From: Bradyrhizobium sp. Y36
Lineage (GTDB): Bacteria > Pseudomonadota > Alphaproteobacteria > Rhizobiales > Xanthobacteraceae
NCBI RefSeq assembly: GCF_002531575.1
Contig: NZ_NWTI01000004.1
Span: 248,001 to 312,000 of the forward strand
Direction: 5' to 3'
DNA length: 64,000 bases
Shown here one piece after another: positions 54,524-63,805 of the stretch (positions are counted from its first letter, which is position 1; every line of letters starts with the position of its first letter). The notes beneath the pieces were generated by a model. The model saw only the letters and a program-made list of their open reading frames with translations. It had not been told where the DNA came from and searched no databases. Position numbers and translations under genes: made by a program.

Positions 54524-55444
54524 TTAGCTTGCCATCCGATACGTCCCGCCAATCACGGGATCGCCGTCGGTCGCCACGACACCGCGCGCGACCAGATCTT
54601 CCAGATGCGCCAGCACCGAGTAACCGGCCGCGGTGGTGAGACGCGGATCGATGCCGATATAGATCGCGCGCACCATGGTCGGGATGTCGGTCTCGCCCTT
54701 GGCGAGGCGGTGCAGGATCGAGGCCTCACGCGCCTTGCGGTGACGGATCAGGAAGCGCACGAAACGCTGGCCTTCCTGGATCTCCGGGCCGTGGCCGGAG
54801 AAATAGAGATCCTCATCGCGGGCGGCGAGCCGGTCGAGCGAATCCATGTAATCGATCATCGAGCCATCGGGCGGCGCCACGATCGAGGTCGACCAGCCCA
54901 TCACATGGTCGCCGACGAAATTGAACTTTCGCTCCGGCCAAGCGAAGGCCAGATGATTGGCGGTGTGCCCGGGCGTTGCCACGGCCTCGAGCCGCCAGCC
55001 GTCGCCTTCGACGACGTCGCCATGGGAGATCCTGATGTCGGGCACGAAGTCCCTGTCAGAGCCGGATTCCGGATTGTGCTTCTCGCTCTCGAAGCGCGGG
55101 CGCGAGGCCCGGTGCGGGCCCTCGGCATAGACTGGTGCGCCGGTCGCCTGCTTGATCCGCGCGGTATTCGGCGAATGGTCGCGATGGGTGTGGGTGACGA
55201 AGATGTGGCTCACCGTCTCGCCGCGCACGGCCTCGAGCAGCGCTCCCGCATGCGCCGCATCGTCCGGACCGGGATCGATGATCGCGACGTTGCCGGTGCC
55301 GACGATGTAGCTGACCGTGCCGGTGAAGGTGAACGGGCTCGGATTGTTGCAGAGCACGCGGCGCACGCCCGGACGGACTTCCTCGACGATGCCCGGCTTC
55401 AGCGGAAAGTCGCGGTTGAACGGGACGTCGTCATTGTCGGACAT
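54524..55444 (-). CDS. MBL-fold metallohydrolase
   Basis: This 306-residue protein of the metallo-beta-lactamase fold has THTHRDHSPNT (metal-site HxHxDH at about 85-90), HTANHLAFAW, GDHVMGW and GHGPEI. It resembles the LACTB2/hydroxyacylglutathione-hydrolase-like group, but the substrate is unknown. ATG 55444 has CAGGAAG upstream. It is divergent from no close gene; a repeat lies upstream. Confidence 0.87.
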   Translation of the reverse strand: MSDNDDVPFNRDFPLKPGIVEEVRPGVRRVLCNNPSPFTFTGTVSYIVGTGNVAIIDPGPDDAAHAGALLEAVRGETVSHIFVTHTHRDHSPNTARIKQATGAPVYAEGPHRASRPRFESEKHNPESGSDRDFVPDIRISHGDVVEGDGWRLEAVATPGHTANHLAFAWPERKFNFVGDHVMGWSTSIVAPPDGSMIDYMDSLDRLAARDEDLYFSGHGPEIQEGQRFVRFLIRHRKAREASILHRLAKGETDIPTMVRAIYIGIDPRLTTAAGYSVLAHLEDLVARGVVATDGDPVIGGTYRMAS

Positions 55445-55477
55445 GGGACTTCCTGTACGTGCCGCCAACACTCTCTG

Positions 55478-55600
55478 CCGTCATACCCCGCGAAGGCGGG
55501 GTATCCAGTACGCCGTGGCGCCTGAGGTGAAAGCGAGGTCTCTGGAATACCGGATCGTCCGCCCCAGTGCGCAACTGCGCACAAGGCGAACGATGACAGC
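55478..55600. repeat. Extragenic palindromic repeat (CATACCCCGC/GCGGGGTATCC type)
   Basis: The element has CATACCCCGC and GCGGGGTATCC at the left and a second hairpin to the right, ending GATGACAG; it is a relative of that at 16491-16590. It lies between the MBL hydrolase and the glutaryl-CoA dehydrogenase genes. Confidence 0.7.
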
Positions 55601-55634
55601 GGAGCAATGCAGCCACCACGGAATTCCGCGGCGA

Positions 55635-56849
<1,215 letters not shown>

Positions 56850-56988
56850 GAAACGTCCTTTCGCGTCTGGTTCCGTCAAGAATTGCCCGACAAACTAAAG
56901 CGCCGCGGCAACAAGTGCAATTGCGTTGCAGATGTACGGGTCTGCGTGAATCCCGGAGACGTGCGCCGCTCGCCCCGGCGCGACGGCG

Positions 56989-58065
56989 CTAGCTCTCGAG
57001 CTGCTCGTTGGCGACGATCTCGATGCCGAAGCCCGACAGGCCCTTGTAGTCGTGCACCGAGGAGGTGAGATGCCGGATCGAGGTGACGCCGAGATCGCGC
57101 AGGATCTGCGCGCCGACGCCGACTTCGCGCCACTGGCGGTTGCGGTCGGCCTCCGTTGCCGACTCGTCCGGCAGCGCCGCCACGGGAACGCCGGCCGCGC
57201 CGTCGCGCAAGTACACCAGCACCCCGCGCCCCGATTTCTTGAAATGTTCGAGCACGGCGGCCATGCGCTTGTGGCCGGTAAAGATGTCCTTGACGATGTT
57301 CGGCTTGTGAAAGCGCGTCAGCACGTTCCTGCCGTCGCCGACGCCGTTATAGACGAAGGCGACGTGGGCGATGGAATCGAACGGCGAGCGGTAGGCATAG
57401 CCCTGCAGGGGTCCGATCGGGCTTTCGGTGACGAAGGTGGAGACCCGCTCGATCAGCTTCTCGCGCGCTTGGCGATAGGCGATCATGTCCGCGATGGTGA
57501 CGTGCTTCAGCTTGTGTTTGGCCGCGAACTGCGCGACCTGCTCGCCCTTCATCACGCTGCCGTCGTCGTTCATCAATTCGCTGATGACGCCGACCGGCGG
57601 CAGGCCGGAGAGCTTGCAGAGGTCGACGGCCGCTTCGGTATGGCCGGAGCGCAAGAGCACGCCGCCGTCCTTGGCGATCAGCGGGAAGATATGGCCGGGA
57701 CGGGCGAAATCGTTGGCGCCGACATTCGGATTGGCGAGCGCGCGGCAGCACGAGGCACGCTCCTCGGCCGAGATGCCGGTGCCGCCGTCGGGCTTGTAGT
57801 CGATCGAGACCGTGAACGCGGTGGTGTGCGCGGAATCGTTATGGGCCACCATCGGATCGAGCCGCAGGCGGCGCGCGTCCTCCGTGGTCACGGGCGCGCA
57901 GACGATGCCGGAGGTATGACGGATGATGAAGGCCATCTTCTCGGCGGTGCAGAGCGAGGCGGCGACGATCAAATCGCCCTCGCCCTCGCGGTCGTCGTCG
58001 TCGGTGACGACCACGAGTTCACCCCGGGCAAAGGCTTGCAAGACTTCCTGGACGCTATCGGGCAT
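56989..58065 (-). CDS. ribB: DHBP synthase with degenerate GTP cyclohydrolase II domain (RibBX-type)
   Basis: The 358-residue protein has an N-terminal 3,4-dihydroxy-2-butanone 4-phosphate synthase domain (DDDDREGEGDLIVAA from about residue 22, RPGHIFPL, SGHTEAAVDLC) that makes the four-carbon riboflavin precursor from ribulose 5-phosphate. The C-terminal 150 residues align with the GCHII fold but contain no Cys, so the zinc and catalytic Cys motif (GECLTGD/CDCG) is missing. It should thus act as RibB only. ATG 58065 is chosen for the canonical MPDSVQEVL start. I found no FMN riboswitch upstream. Confidence 0.9.
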   Translation of the reverse strand: MPDSVQEVLQAFARGELVVVTDDDDREGEGDLIVAASLCTAEKMAFIIRHTSGIVCAPVTTEDARRLRLDPMVAHNDSAHTTAFTVSIDYKPDGGTGISAEERASCCRALANPNVGANDFARPGHIFPLIAKDGGVLLRSGHTEAAVDLCKLSGLPPVGVISELMNDDGSVMKGEQVAQFAAKHKLKHVTIADMIAYRQAREKLIERVSTFVTESPIGPLQGYAYRSPFDSIAHVAFVYNGVGDGRNVLTRFHKPNIVKDIFTGHKRMAAVLEHFKKSGRGVLVYLRDGAAGVPVAALPDESATEADRNRQWREVGVGAQILRDLGVTSIRHLTSSVHDYKGLSGFGIEIVANEQLES

Positions 58066-58239
58066 GTCCCAATCTCTATCGGTTATGGGCGGGAGGCTTA
58101 GCCGGACTTGGGGCCCCGCGCTAGTGTCCTGGACGCAACCGCATATGCCGCGGGCAGGCCCGCCCAATTGCGGCGGGCTTGCACCGAAGATACCAGGGAT
58201 ATAAGCGCGGATTGCCGGGGCGGAAGCGGCCGGTCCCCG

Positions 58240-59970
58240 TCAGGGCAGCACTTCGCGGCGCTCGCCAAGCCGCTGGTCGAGCTCGGCGCGCTTGTCGGCC
58301 AGCAGGCCGGCCTGCGCGGCCTCGATCACGGTAAACAGCTCATGAGCGTCGCTGAGCCGGGTCACGGTGACGTAGCTGGCGCCTGCCGCATAGAGCTCGT
58401 CCACGTCCGACAGCAGGTCGGCTGTGGCAACGATCATGGCGGTCGGATTCAGGGTGCGGACGTGACGGACCAGCTTCTCGTTGCTGGCGCCCTTCAATAA
58501 CGCATCCGGCACGCTGAGGATGATCATCTCGGACTTGCCGACGCCGGCATGAAGCAGCGTATCGGCGCTGCTGATGTCGCCATAGATCACGTGCAGGCCG
58601 CGCGACAGCAACGTCTGGTACACATTGGGGTTGAAATCGATCACGGTGATCTGCTCCAGCAGCACCGGCGCCTGCCGCTCGATCTCGGCCAGCAGCGCGC
58701 TCGCCGCACGGAAAAAGCCGAGGATGACGATGCGGCGGGCCTCGCCATGGCCGCCCTCGTGCCCCTCCTCGCCGTGACCGTTGCCGTGGTCGAGGTCGCG
58801 CAGGCCGATCCGCTTCAAGGGTCCGATCGCCCAGCGGGTGATCTCGTCGCTGCGGCTCATCGCGAAGGTCGAGAGCACCGCCAGCACCACGAAGGCGAAG
58901 GAGGCGGCATTCGCCGTCTCGGCTGCGATGTGGTGGTCGGCGACGCCGGTCTGGATCACCACCAGCGAGAATTCCGAGATCTGCGCGAGGTTCAGCGCCG
59001 GCAACAGGCTGGCGCGCAGGCCCTGCTTCATCAGATAGAGCGGCGTGAAGGTGGTGACGAGGCGGCTCACCACCGTGAAGGCGGCGATCATCAGCGCCAG
59101 CCCGATCACGGACAGGCCCGGGACGGGAATGGTCATGCCGAGCGCGACGAAGAACAGGGTGATGAAGAAGTCGCGCAGCGTCGTGACCTTGGCGGTGACG
59201 TCGAGCGCGTAAGGAAAGGTCGAGAGCGAGACGCCGGCGATCAGCGCGCCCATCTCGCGCGACAGCGACAGCCGCTCGGCGGTCTCGGCGACGAGAAAGC
59301 ACCAGGCCAGCGCGCCGAGCAGGATCAGCTCGGGACGACGGGCGATCTGGTGGAAGAGCCGCGGCAGCACGTAGCGGCTGACCAGCAGCGCGGCGGCGAC
59401 CAGCACCGCGACCCGGCCGATCGAGAGCAGGATGACGCTGGCCTGCAGATTGGCGAGGCTCGGCTGCACCGCCAGGAACAGGATGGCGAAGATGTCCTGC
59501 AGCACCAGCACGCCGAGCGTGATGCGCCCCGGCAGCGTGTCCAGCTCGCGCTTCTCGTAGAGCACCTTGACGATGATCACGGTGCTCGACAGCGCGCAGG
59601 CGACGCAGAGATAGACGGCATCGAAATGCCCGCCGCCGAGCGACAGGCCGATGCCGACGAAAAACAGGACCCCGAGCAGGCAGCCGCCGACCAGCTGGCC
59701 GCCCGCCGCGAACAGGATCACCTTTCCCGCCCGCACGATCTTCTTCAGGTCGATCTCCAGCCCGATCATGAACAGCATGAAGATCAGACCGAGCTCGGAG
59801 ATGACGCCGATCGAGTCCTGCGAATGGACCCAGCCGGCGCCGAATGGACCTATGCAAAAGCCGGCGATAAGATAGGCCAGTATCAGCGGTTGCCGGGAGA
59901 AATGGGCGAGCAAGCCCAGCATCCAGGCAAACAGAATACAGAGAGTGATGTCGCGAATGAGCTCGTGCAT
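58240..59970 (-). CDS. Cation:proton antiporter with TrkA-N domain (KefB/YbaL-like)
   Basis: This 576-residue inner-membrane CPA2 antiporter has about 12 helices, a His-rich linker (HGNGHGEEGHEGGHGE) and a C-terminal RCK/TrkA-N domain (RRIVILGFFRAASALL; DFNPNVYQTLL). It likely exchanges K+ or Na+ for protons and is gated by a nucleotide or by glutathione adducts. ATG 59970 is chosen for the start of the first helix. The His-rich linker may bind metal, which is inference. Confidence 0.87.
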   Translation of the reverse strand: MHELIRDITLCILFAWMLGLLAHFSRQPLILAYLIAGFCIGPFGAGWVHSQDSIGVISELGLIFMLFMIGLEIDLKKIVRAGKVILFAAGGQLVGGCLLGVLFFVGIGLSLGGGHFDAVYLCVACALSSTVIIVKVLYEKRELDTLPGRITLGVLVLQDIFAILFLAVQPSLANLQASVILLSIGRVAVLVAAALLVSRYVLPRLFHQIARRPELILLGALAWCFLVAETAERLSLSREMGALIAGVSLSTFPYALDVTAKVTTLRDFFITLFFVALGMTIPVPGLSVIGLALMIAAFTVVSRLVTTFTPLYLMKQGLRASLLPALNLAQISEFSLVVIQTGVADHHIAAETANAASFAFVVLAVLSTFAMSRSDEITRWAIGPLKRIGLRDLDHGNGHGEEGHEGGHGEARRIVILGFFRAASALLAEIERQAPVLLEQITVIDFNPNVYQTLLSRGLHVIYGDISSADTLLHAGVGKSEMIILSVPDALLKGASNEKLVRHVRTLNPTAMIVATADLLSDVDELYAAGASYVTVTRLSDAHELFTVIEAAQAGLLADKRAELDQRLGERREVLP

Positions 59971-60037
59971 ACCAAATTGGTCCGTTTTGCCGCACCCTAG
60001 AGACAGGTTGCGGCGCGGCAAGCGAGCAATTCGTCAC

Positions 60038-60565
60038 ATGCAAAAGGGGCTGCTCGCAGCAATGCTGCTATGCCCCCTCGCCTTTGCCGTGCCCGCGGCC
60101 GCACAATCCAAGGTCAATATTGAACAGAACTTTGCCGATTCCCTCACCGCAATGCCAAAGGAGGAACTCGTCGTCTCCGGCGGGTTCTACGTGCCGGCTT
60201 ACTCCAGCGTGGCCATGAGCCAGGGCAAGCTGCGCGTCGACTTCTCGGTGACCTTGAGTGTTCACAACGCCTCCGAGACCCAGCCGCTGGTGATCAAACG
60301 CATCGCCTATTTCGACACTGCAGGCAAGCAGGTCGAGTCCTACCTGAAAGGCCAGGTGGCGCTGAAGCCGCTGGCCACCGTCTCGATCTTCATTCCGACC
60401 GACGACGTGCGCGGCGGGACCGGGGCCAATTTCCTGGTCGACTGGGCCGCGACCGGCGAGATCGCCGAGCCCGTGGTCGAGGCCCTGATGGTTGGCGGCG
60501 TCGTTAATGCGCATTACGCTTTCATCAGCCAGGGCCGTCCGACCCGGACGGTGGCGAAGAAGTAA
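60038..60565 (+). CDS. DUF3124 exported protein
   Basis: This 175-residue protein has a signal peptide (MQKGLLAAMLLCPLAFAVPAAAQ) and the DUF3124 region (SGGFYVPAYSSVAMSQGKLR, VHNASETQPLVIKR, PTDDVRGGTGANFLVDW). It is probably periplasmic with unknown function. ATG 60038 starts the signal peptide. The C-terminal codons lie in a 33-bp tandem duplication. Confidence 0.83.
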   Translation: MQKGLLAAMLLCPLAFAVPAAAQSKVNIEQNFADSLTAMPKEELVVSGGFYVPAYSSVAMSQGKLRVDFSVTLSVHNASETQPLVIKRIAYFDTAGKQVESYLKGQVALKPLATVSIFIPTDDVRGGTGANFLVDWAATGEIAEPVVEALMVGGVVNAHYAFISQGRPTRTVAKK

Positions 60566-60598
60566 GGCCGTCCGACCAGGACGGCCGGCAAGAACAAG
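60533..60598. repeat. Diverged 33-bp tandem repeat
   Basis: Two adjacent 33-bp units (60533-60565 and 60566-60598) begin GGCCGTCCGACC and agree at 25 of 33 positions. The first unit encodes the last codons of DUF3124; the second follows the stop and forms a perfect 8-bp hairpin GGCCGTCC/GGACGGCC. Confidence 0.65.
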
Positions 60599-60659
60599 AA
60601 ACAAGGTTGGCCGGTGCAACGCCGACTGGCTCAACAAGAACAAAACGAGGAACGCCCCC

Positions 60660-61892
60660 ATGACGTCCAGCTTCGATTTCGCGCCCCTGTTTCCGGCGGG
60701 GCTGCCTGCCCCCTCTGCGCGCTGGACGGGCCTTGCCAAATACAGCTTCGTCGGCGGCAACAACGATTCCGAGCAGGTCCCGCTCGACGAGCTGATTGAG
60801 GCGACCAACGCGGTGCTGCGGCGCGAGGGCCGCTCGCTCGCCACTTACGGGCTGGCGCATGGGCCGCAGGGCTATCTTCCCTTGCGCGAATTCCTGGTGA
60901 CGAAACTCAAGCGCGATGCCGGCATCAGCTGCACCGTCGACGATCTCCTGATCGTCTCCGGCTCGCTGCAGGCACTCGACCTCGTCAACGCCACGCTGCT
61001 GACGCGCGGCGACACCGTGATCTTCGAGCAGGACAGCTATCAGGGCTCGCTGACCCGCCTGGCGCGGCTCGGCGTCAATGTGGTGGGCGTCCCCCTCGAC
61101 AAGGACGGCATGCGCATGGACGCGCTCGCCGCCACGCTGGCCGACCTCAAGAGCCGCGGCATCCGCCCGAAATACATCTATACCATCCCGACCGTGCAGA
61201 ACCCGACCGGCAGCATCATGCCCGAGAGCCGCCGCGCCGAGCTGGTGCGGCTCGCGACAGAGTACGGCGTGCCGATCTTCGAAGACGATTGCTATGCCGA
61301 CCTCGTCTGGTCAGGACAGCGGCCGCCGGCGATCCACGCGATGAGCGAGAGCGGCGGCGTGATCCATATCGGCTCGTTCTCCAAATCGATCGCGCCGGCC
61401 TTGCGCGTCGGCTTCATCGTGGCGCCCTGGGCGGTGATGTCGCGGATGCTGGCGCTGAAGACCGATGCGGGCTCCGGTGCGCTGGAGCAGATGGTGCTTG
61501 CCGCCTATTGCAAGCCGCATTTCGCAAGCCATGTCCCGGCCCTGACCAAGGCGCTGCGCACCAAGCTCGACACGCTGATGGAGGCGCTGAACGAACAGTT
61601 CGGCACCGCCGCCGAATTCGAGGAGCCGAAGGGCGGCATCTTCCTGTGGGTGAAGCTGCCCGACCAGGTCGATACGCTGAAGCTCTATCAGGCCGCGCTC
61701 GCCGCGGGCGTCTCGATCAATCCGGGACCGGAATGGTCGACCGACAAGAGCCATTCCGCCTCCCGGCTCAGGCTGTGCTTTGCGAGTCCGACGCATCAGC
61801 AGATCCGCGAAGGTGTCGCGGTGCTGGCCGAGGTCTGCCGCAAGGAGTTCGGCGTGCCCGCCCGCAGCGCCAATGTGGAGAAACGGGCCTGA
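60660..61892 (+). CDS. PLP-dependent aminotransferase (class I/II, 2-aminoadipate aminotransferase-like)
   Basis: This 410-residue fold type I aminotransferase resembles LysN/ARO8-type enzymes that act on 2-aminoadipate, kynurenine or aromatic amino acids. It has YGLAHGPQGYLPLREFL, IPTVQNPTG, and the PLP Lys in GSFSKSIAPALRVGF. There is no N-terminal GntR domain. ATG 60660 has GAGGA upstream. It converges on the HpaD-like gene with 6 bp between the stops. The true donor is not determined. Confidence 0.88.
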   Translation: MTSSFDFAPLFPAGLPAPSARWTGLAKYSFVGGNNDSEQVPLDELIEATNAVLRREGRSLATYGLAHGPQGYLPLREFLVTKLKRDAGISCTVDDLLIVSGSLQALDLVNATLLTRGDTVIFEQDSYQGSLTRLARLGVNVVGVPLDKDGMRMDALAATLADLKSRGIRPKYIYTIPTVQNPTGSIMPESRRAELVRLATEYGVPIFEDDCYADLVWSGQRPPAIHAMSESGGVIHIGSFSKSIAPALRVGFIVAPWAVMSRMLALKTDAGSGALEQMVLAAYCKPHFASHVPALTKALRTKLDTLMEALNEQFGTAAEFEEPKGGIFLWVKLPDQVDTLKLYQAALAAGVSINPGPEWSTDKSHSASRLRLCFASPTHQQIREGVAVLAEVCRKEFGVPARSANVEKRA

Positions 61893-61898
61893 GCGGCC

Positions 61899-62753
61899 TC
61901 ACGCCTCGACGTGAAACTCCACGTTGACCTGGCCACTTCCGGAGGACGGGAAGTAATCGCAGAGCTGCTCGGCGGCGCCCTGATAGTCGTACCAGCCGAG
62001 CGCGGCGAACAGCATGATGGTGTCGGCCATGCCGCCTTCGCCGTTGCACTTGGTGGCGTAGTCCGGAAGCATGTCGAGGAATTCGCGGTAGCGGCGGCTC
62101 TGCCACAGCTCGAGCACGCGCAGATCGACCTGGCGGTTGAACTCGCTGGCGATCGACGTCCACGCCTCGGGGCCGAGCTTCTTGTTCGGCCAGAGCCGGT
62201 GCGAGAGCGAACCGCTGGCCAGGATCGCGACCCGCTCGCCGGATTCGTCGATCGCCCGGCGGGTTGCCTCACCGAGGATGCGGCTCTCCTCGAACGAGGT
62301 GAACAGCGGCGAGGCGACCGAGACCACCTTCGCAAACCCGTCCGGGTTCATGTAGTGCATCGGCACGATGGTGCCGTATTCGAGCCCGAGGCTGGCCACC
62401 TGATGGGCGATCACGTTCAGGCCGGCATCCCCGGCCCTGCCGGCGATGGCCTCGGCCAGCTTCGTATCACCCGGCAGATCGTAGCGCAGATCCCGGATCA
62501 TGTGCGGCGCCTCGTGGCTCGTAAACGAGCCGCGATGCCGCGCATTCGCGTTGATGTGGTAGCCGAAGTTGGAGAGCCAGTGGGTGTCGAACACGACGAA
62601 GCAGGTAACGCCGCGCTCTTGCGCCCGCCGGCCGAGCTCCCGCAAGGAGCTGATTGCCGGCTCGCGCGCATCGCGCAGCGGGCTGCCTGACAGCTCGGAC
62701 AGCATCAATGATGGAACATGGGTGACCTTGGCGGCGAGAACGAGCTGCCCCAT
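61899..62753 (-). CDS. Class III extradiol dioxygenase, HpaD/HpcB-like
   Basis: This 284-residue Fe(II) LigB-type dioxygenase closely resembles E. coli homoprotocatechuate 2,3-dioxygenase as I recall it: KVTHVPS (His 12), VFDTHWL (His 58), LEYGTIVPMHYMN, ILASGSLSHR and GEGGMADTIMLFAALGW with the likely ligand Glu. It would cleave 3,4-dihydroxyphenylacetate or a related catechol. ATG 62753 has GAGGTG upstream. It lies 18 bp after the XRE gene in one transcription unit. Other hpa genes are not in the window. Confidence 0.88.
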   Translation of the reverse strand: MGQLVLAAKVTHVPSLMLSELSGSPLRDAREPAISSLRELGRRAQERGVTCFVVFDTHWLSNFGYHINANARHRGSFTSHEAPHMIRDLRYDLPGDTKLAEAIAGRAGDAGLNVIAHQVASLGLEYGTIVPMHYMNPDGFAKVVSVASPLFTSFEESRILGEATRRAIDESGERVAILASGSLSHRLWPNKKLGPEAWTSIASEFNRQVDLRVLELWQSRRYREFLDMLPDYATKCNGEGGMADTIMLFAALGWYDYQGAAEQLCDYFPSSGSGQVNVEFHVEA

Positions 62754-62771
62754 GCCGGTCACCTCGAAGCG

Positions 62772-63044
62772 TCAGGCCGCCTGGGGCTGGCTGCCGTGGA
62801 TCGCGGAGGCGAGCCTCAGCAGAAGCACGATCGAGACGTTGCCCTTGCCGGCCTCGATCTGGGCGATATAGCGCTCGGAAATCCCGGAACGGCGGGCCAG
62901 CTCGCGGCGCGACAGGTCGCAGCGCATGCGCGAGGACCGCAGGCGATCACCCAGCTCACTCAGAAACTCGGTCTCGGAATACGGCGGCACGGCACAGCTC
63001 CCCGGCAGCACTTCGCCCGCAAAATCCATGACTTGATTCAGCAT
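62772..63044 (-). CDS. XRE family regulator, BoxR/BzdR-like HTH only
   Basis: This 90-residue protein has one HTH_3 domain in its second half (DLSRRELARRSGISERYIAQ) and ends soon after it. The SERYIAQIEAGKGNVSIVLLL signature is close to the DNA-binding domain of BoxR/BzdR, regulators of benzoyl-CoA degradation, but the shikimate-kinase-like effector domain is absent. It may be a short stand-alone regulator of the downstream dioxygenase gene, 18 bp away. The start ATG 63044 has GGATAG upstream; a longer N-terminus is possible. Confidence 0.8.
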   Translation of the reverse strand: MLNQVMDFAGEVLPGSCAVPPYSETEFLSELGDRLRSSRMRCDLSRRELARRSGISERYIAQIEAGKGNVSIVLLLRLASAIHGSQPQAA

Positions 63045-63103
63045 TGCTCTATCCAGGTTCGCCTTCGGGAAACGCCATCCTAGCCCGGAAAAGACCGCCC
63101 TCA

Positions 63104-63117
63104 TTGACGCGGATCAA
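63104..63117. promoter_or_regulatory. FixK/FNR-type box, TTGACGCGGATCAA
   Basis: TTGA-N6-TCAA is centred 66.5 nt upstream of the XRE gene ATG on the minus strand. A TAGGAT (63077-63082, minus strand) lies where a -10 would be. The divergent gene starting at 63202 is about 91 nt away on the other side. Confidence 0.5.
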
Positions 63118-63201
63118 ATTCGCGAGCGATCGGGGGCGGCCATGGACGGAAGCGGGCGGGATGCTACATTGGAATTCTTCGAGGCGGGGTTCTTTCAGGA
63201 C

Positions 63202-63654
63202 ATGACACGTGGTTTGAGCCGCGGAATCGCGGCAGCGATGCTGTGGGCGGCGACCTGCCCCACGGCAGGTGCCGAGACGCTGGCTGCGACGGTCGAGCAA
63301 TGGGGCCTGCTCGGCTCATGGGCGGTCGACTGCGCGGCGAGGCCCGACCGCGACAAGGGCGCGCTCCTGACCTACGAGATCCGGAAGGACGGCCGGGTGA
63401 TGTACCGGCGCGACTTCGGCGATGCCAGGGACGAGAACGAGGTGGTGTCGGCCACGGTGAACGCCGAGGGCCTGCTCAATGTCACGGTGTACTTCCCCTC
63501 TCTGCGCCAGGCGCGTGAGTTCGGGCTGCTGCTGGCGAAGGACGGCAGCCTGCGCGCGATCTACAATCGCAGCGAGCGCGGCGAGTACACGATCAAGGAC
63601 GGCAAATACGTTGCGACGGCCGCGCCGACACCGACACAACACCGCTGCGACTGA
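63202..63654 (+). CDS. Exported protein, unknown function
   Basis: This 150-residue protein has a signal peptide (MTRGLSRGIAAAMLWAATCPTAGA) and a mature domain with two Cys-containing ends (SWAVDCAARP near residue 42 and a Cys near the C-terminus), which could form a disulfide. ATG 63202 starts the signal region, and CAGGAC lies just upstream. I do not recognise a family. It may be a small periplasmic protein with beta-structure. Confidence 0.7.
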   Translation: MTRGLSRGIAAAMLWAATCPTAGAETLAATVEQWGLLGSWAVDCAARPDRDKGALLTYEIRKDGRVMYRRDFGDARDENEVVSATVNAEGLLNVTVYFPSLRQAREFGLLLAKDGSLRAIYNRSERGEYTIKDGKYVATAAPTPTQHRCD

Positions 63655-63750
63655 GCGCTGCACTCGCGCGCGCTTTTCGAAACACCGCTCTGCGCTTGCA
63701 CGAGCATGCCCTGTCTGAACAGCCGTTCAGAATTCTCCCGCAGTTCCTCC

Positions 63751-63775
63751 GGAACGTTCGCGTGAATGCGCGGTT
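63751..63775 (+). promoter_or_regulatory. Possible EcfG-type promoter
   Basis: GGAAC (63751-63755), 16 bases, then GGTT (63772-63775) resembles the general-stress EcfG consensus GGAAC-N16/17-CGTT. The match to the -10 part is imperfect. It is 30 nt upstream of the His-rich gene. Confidence 0.3.
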
Positions 63776-63805
63776 TAAATCTGCATTCGATTGGAGGAGG
63801 ACATC

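Noticed and set aside
58066..58239. FMN riboswitch before the RibBX-type gene
   Set aside because: The conserved RFN segments (AGGG..., GATTCCG..., AGTCCGGATG) do not occur; only a short AAGTCCGG is seen.
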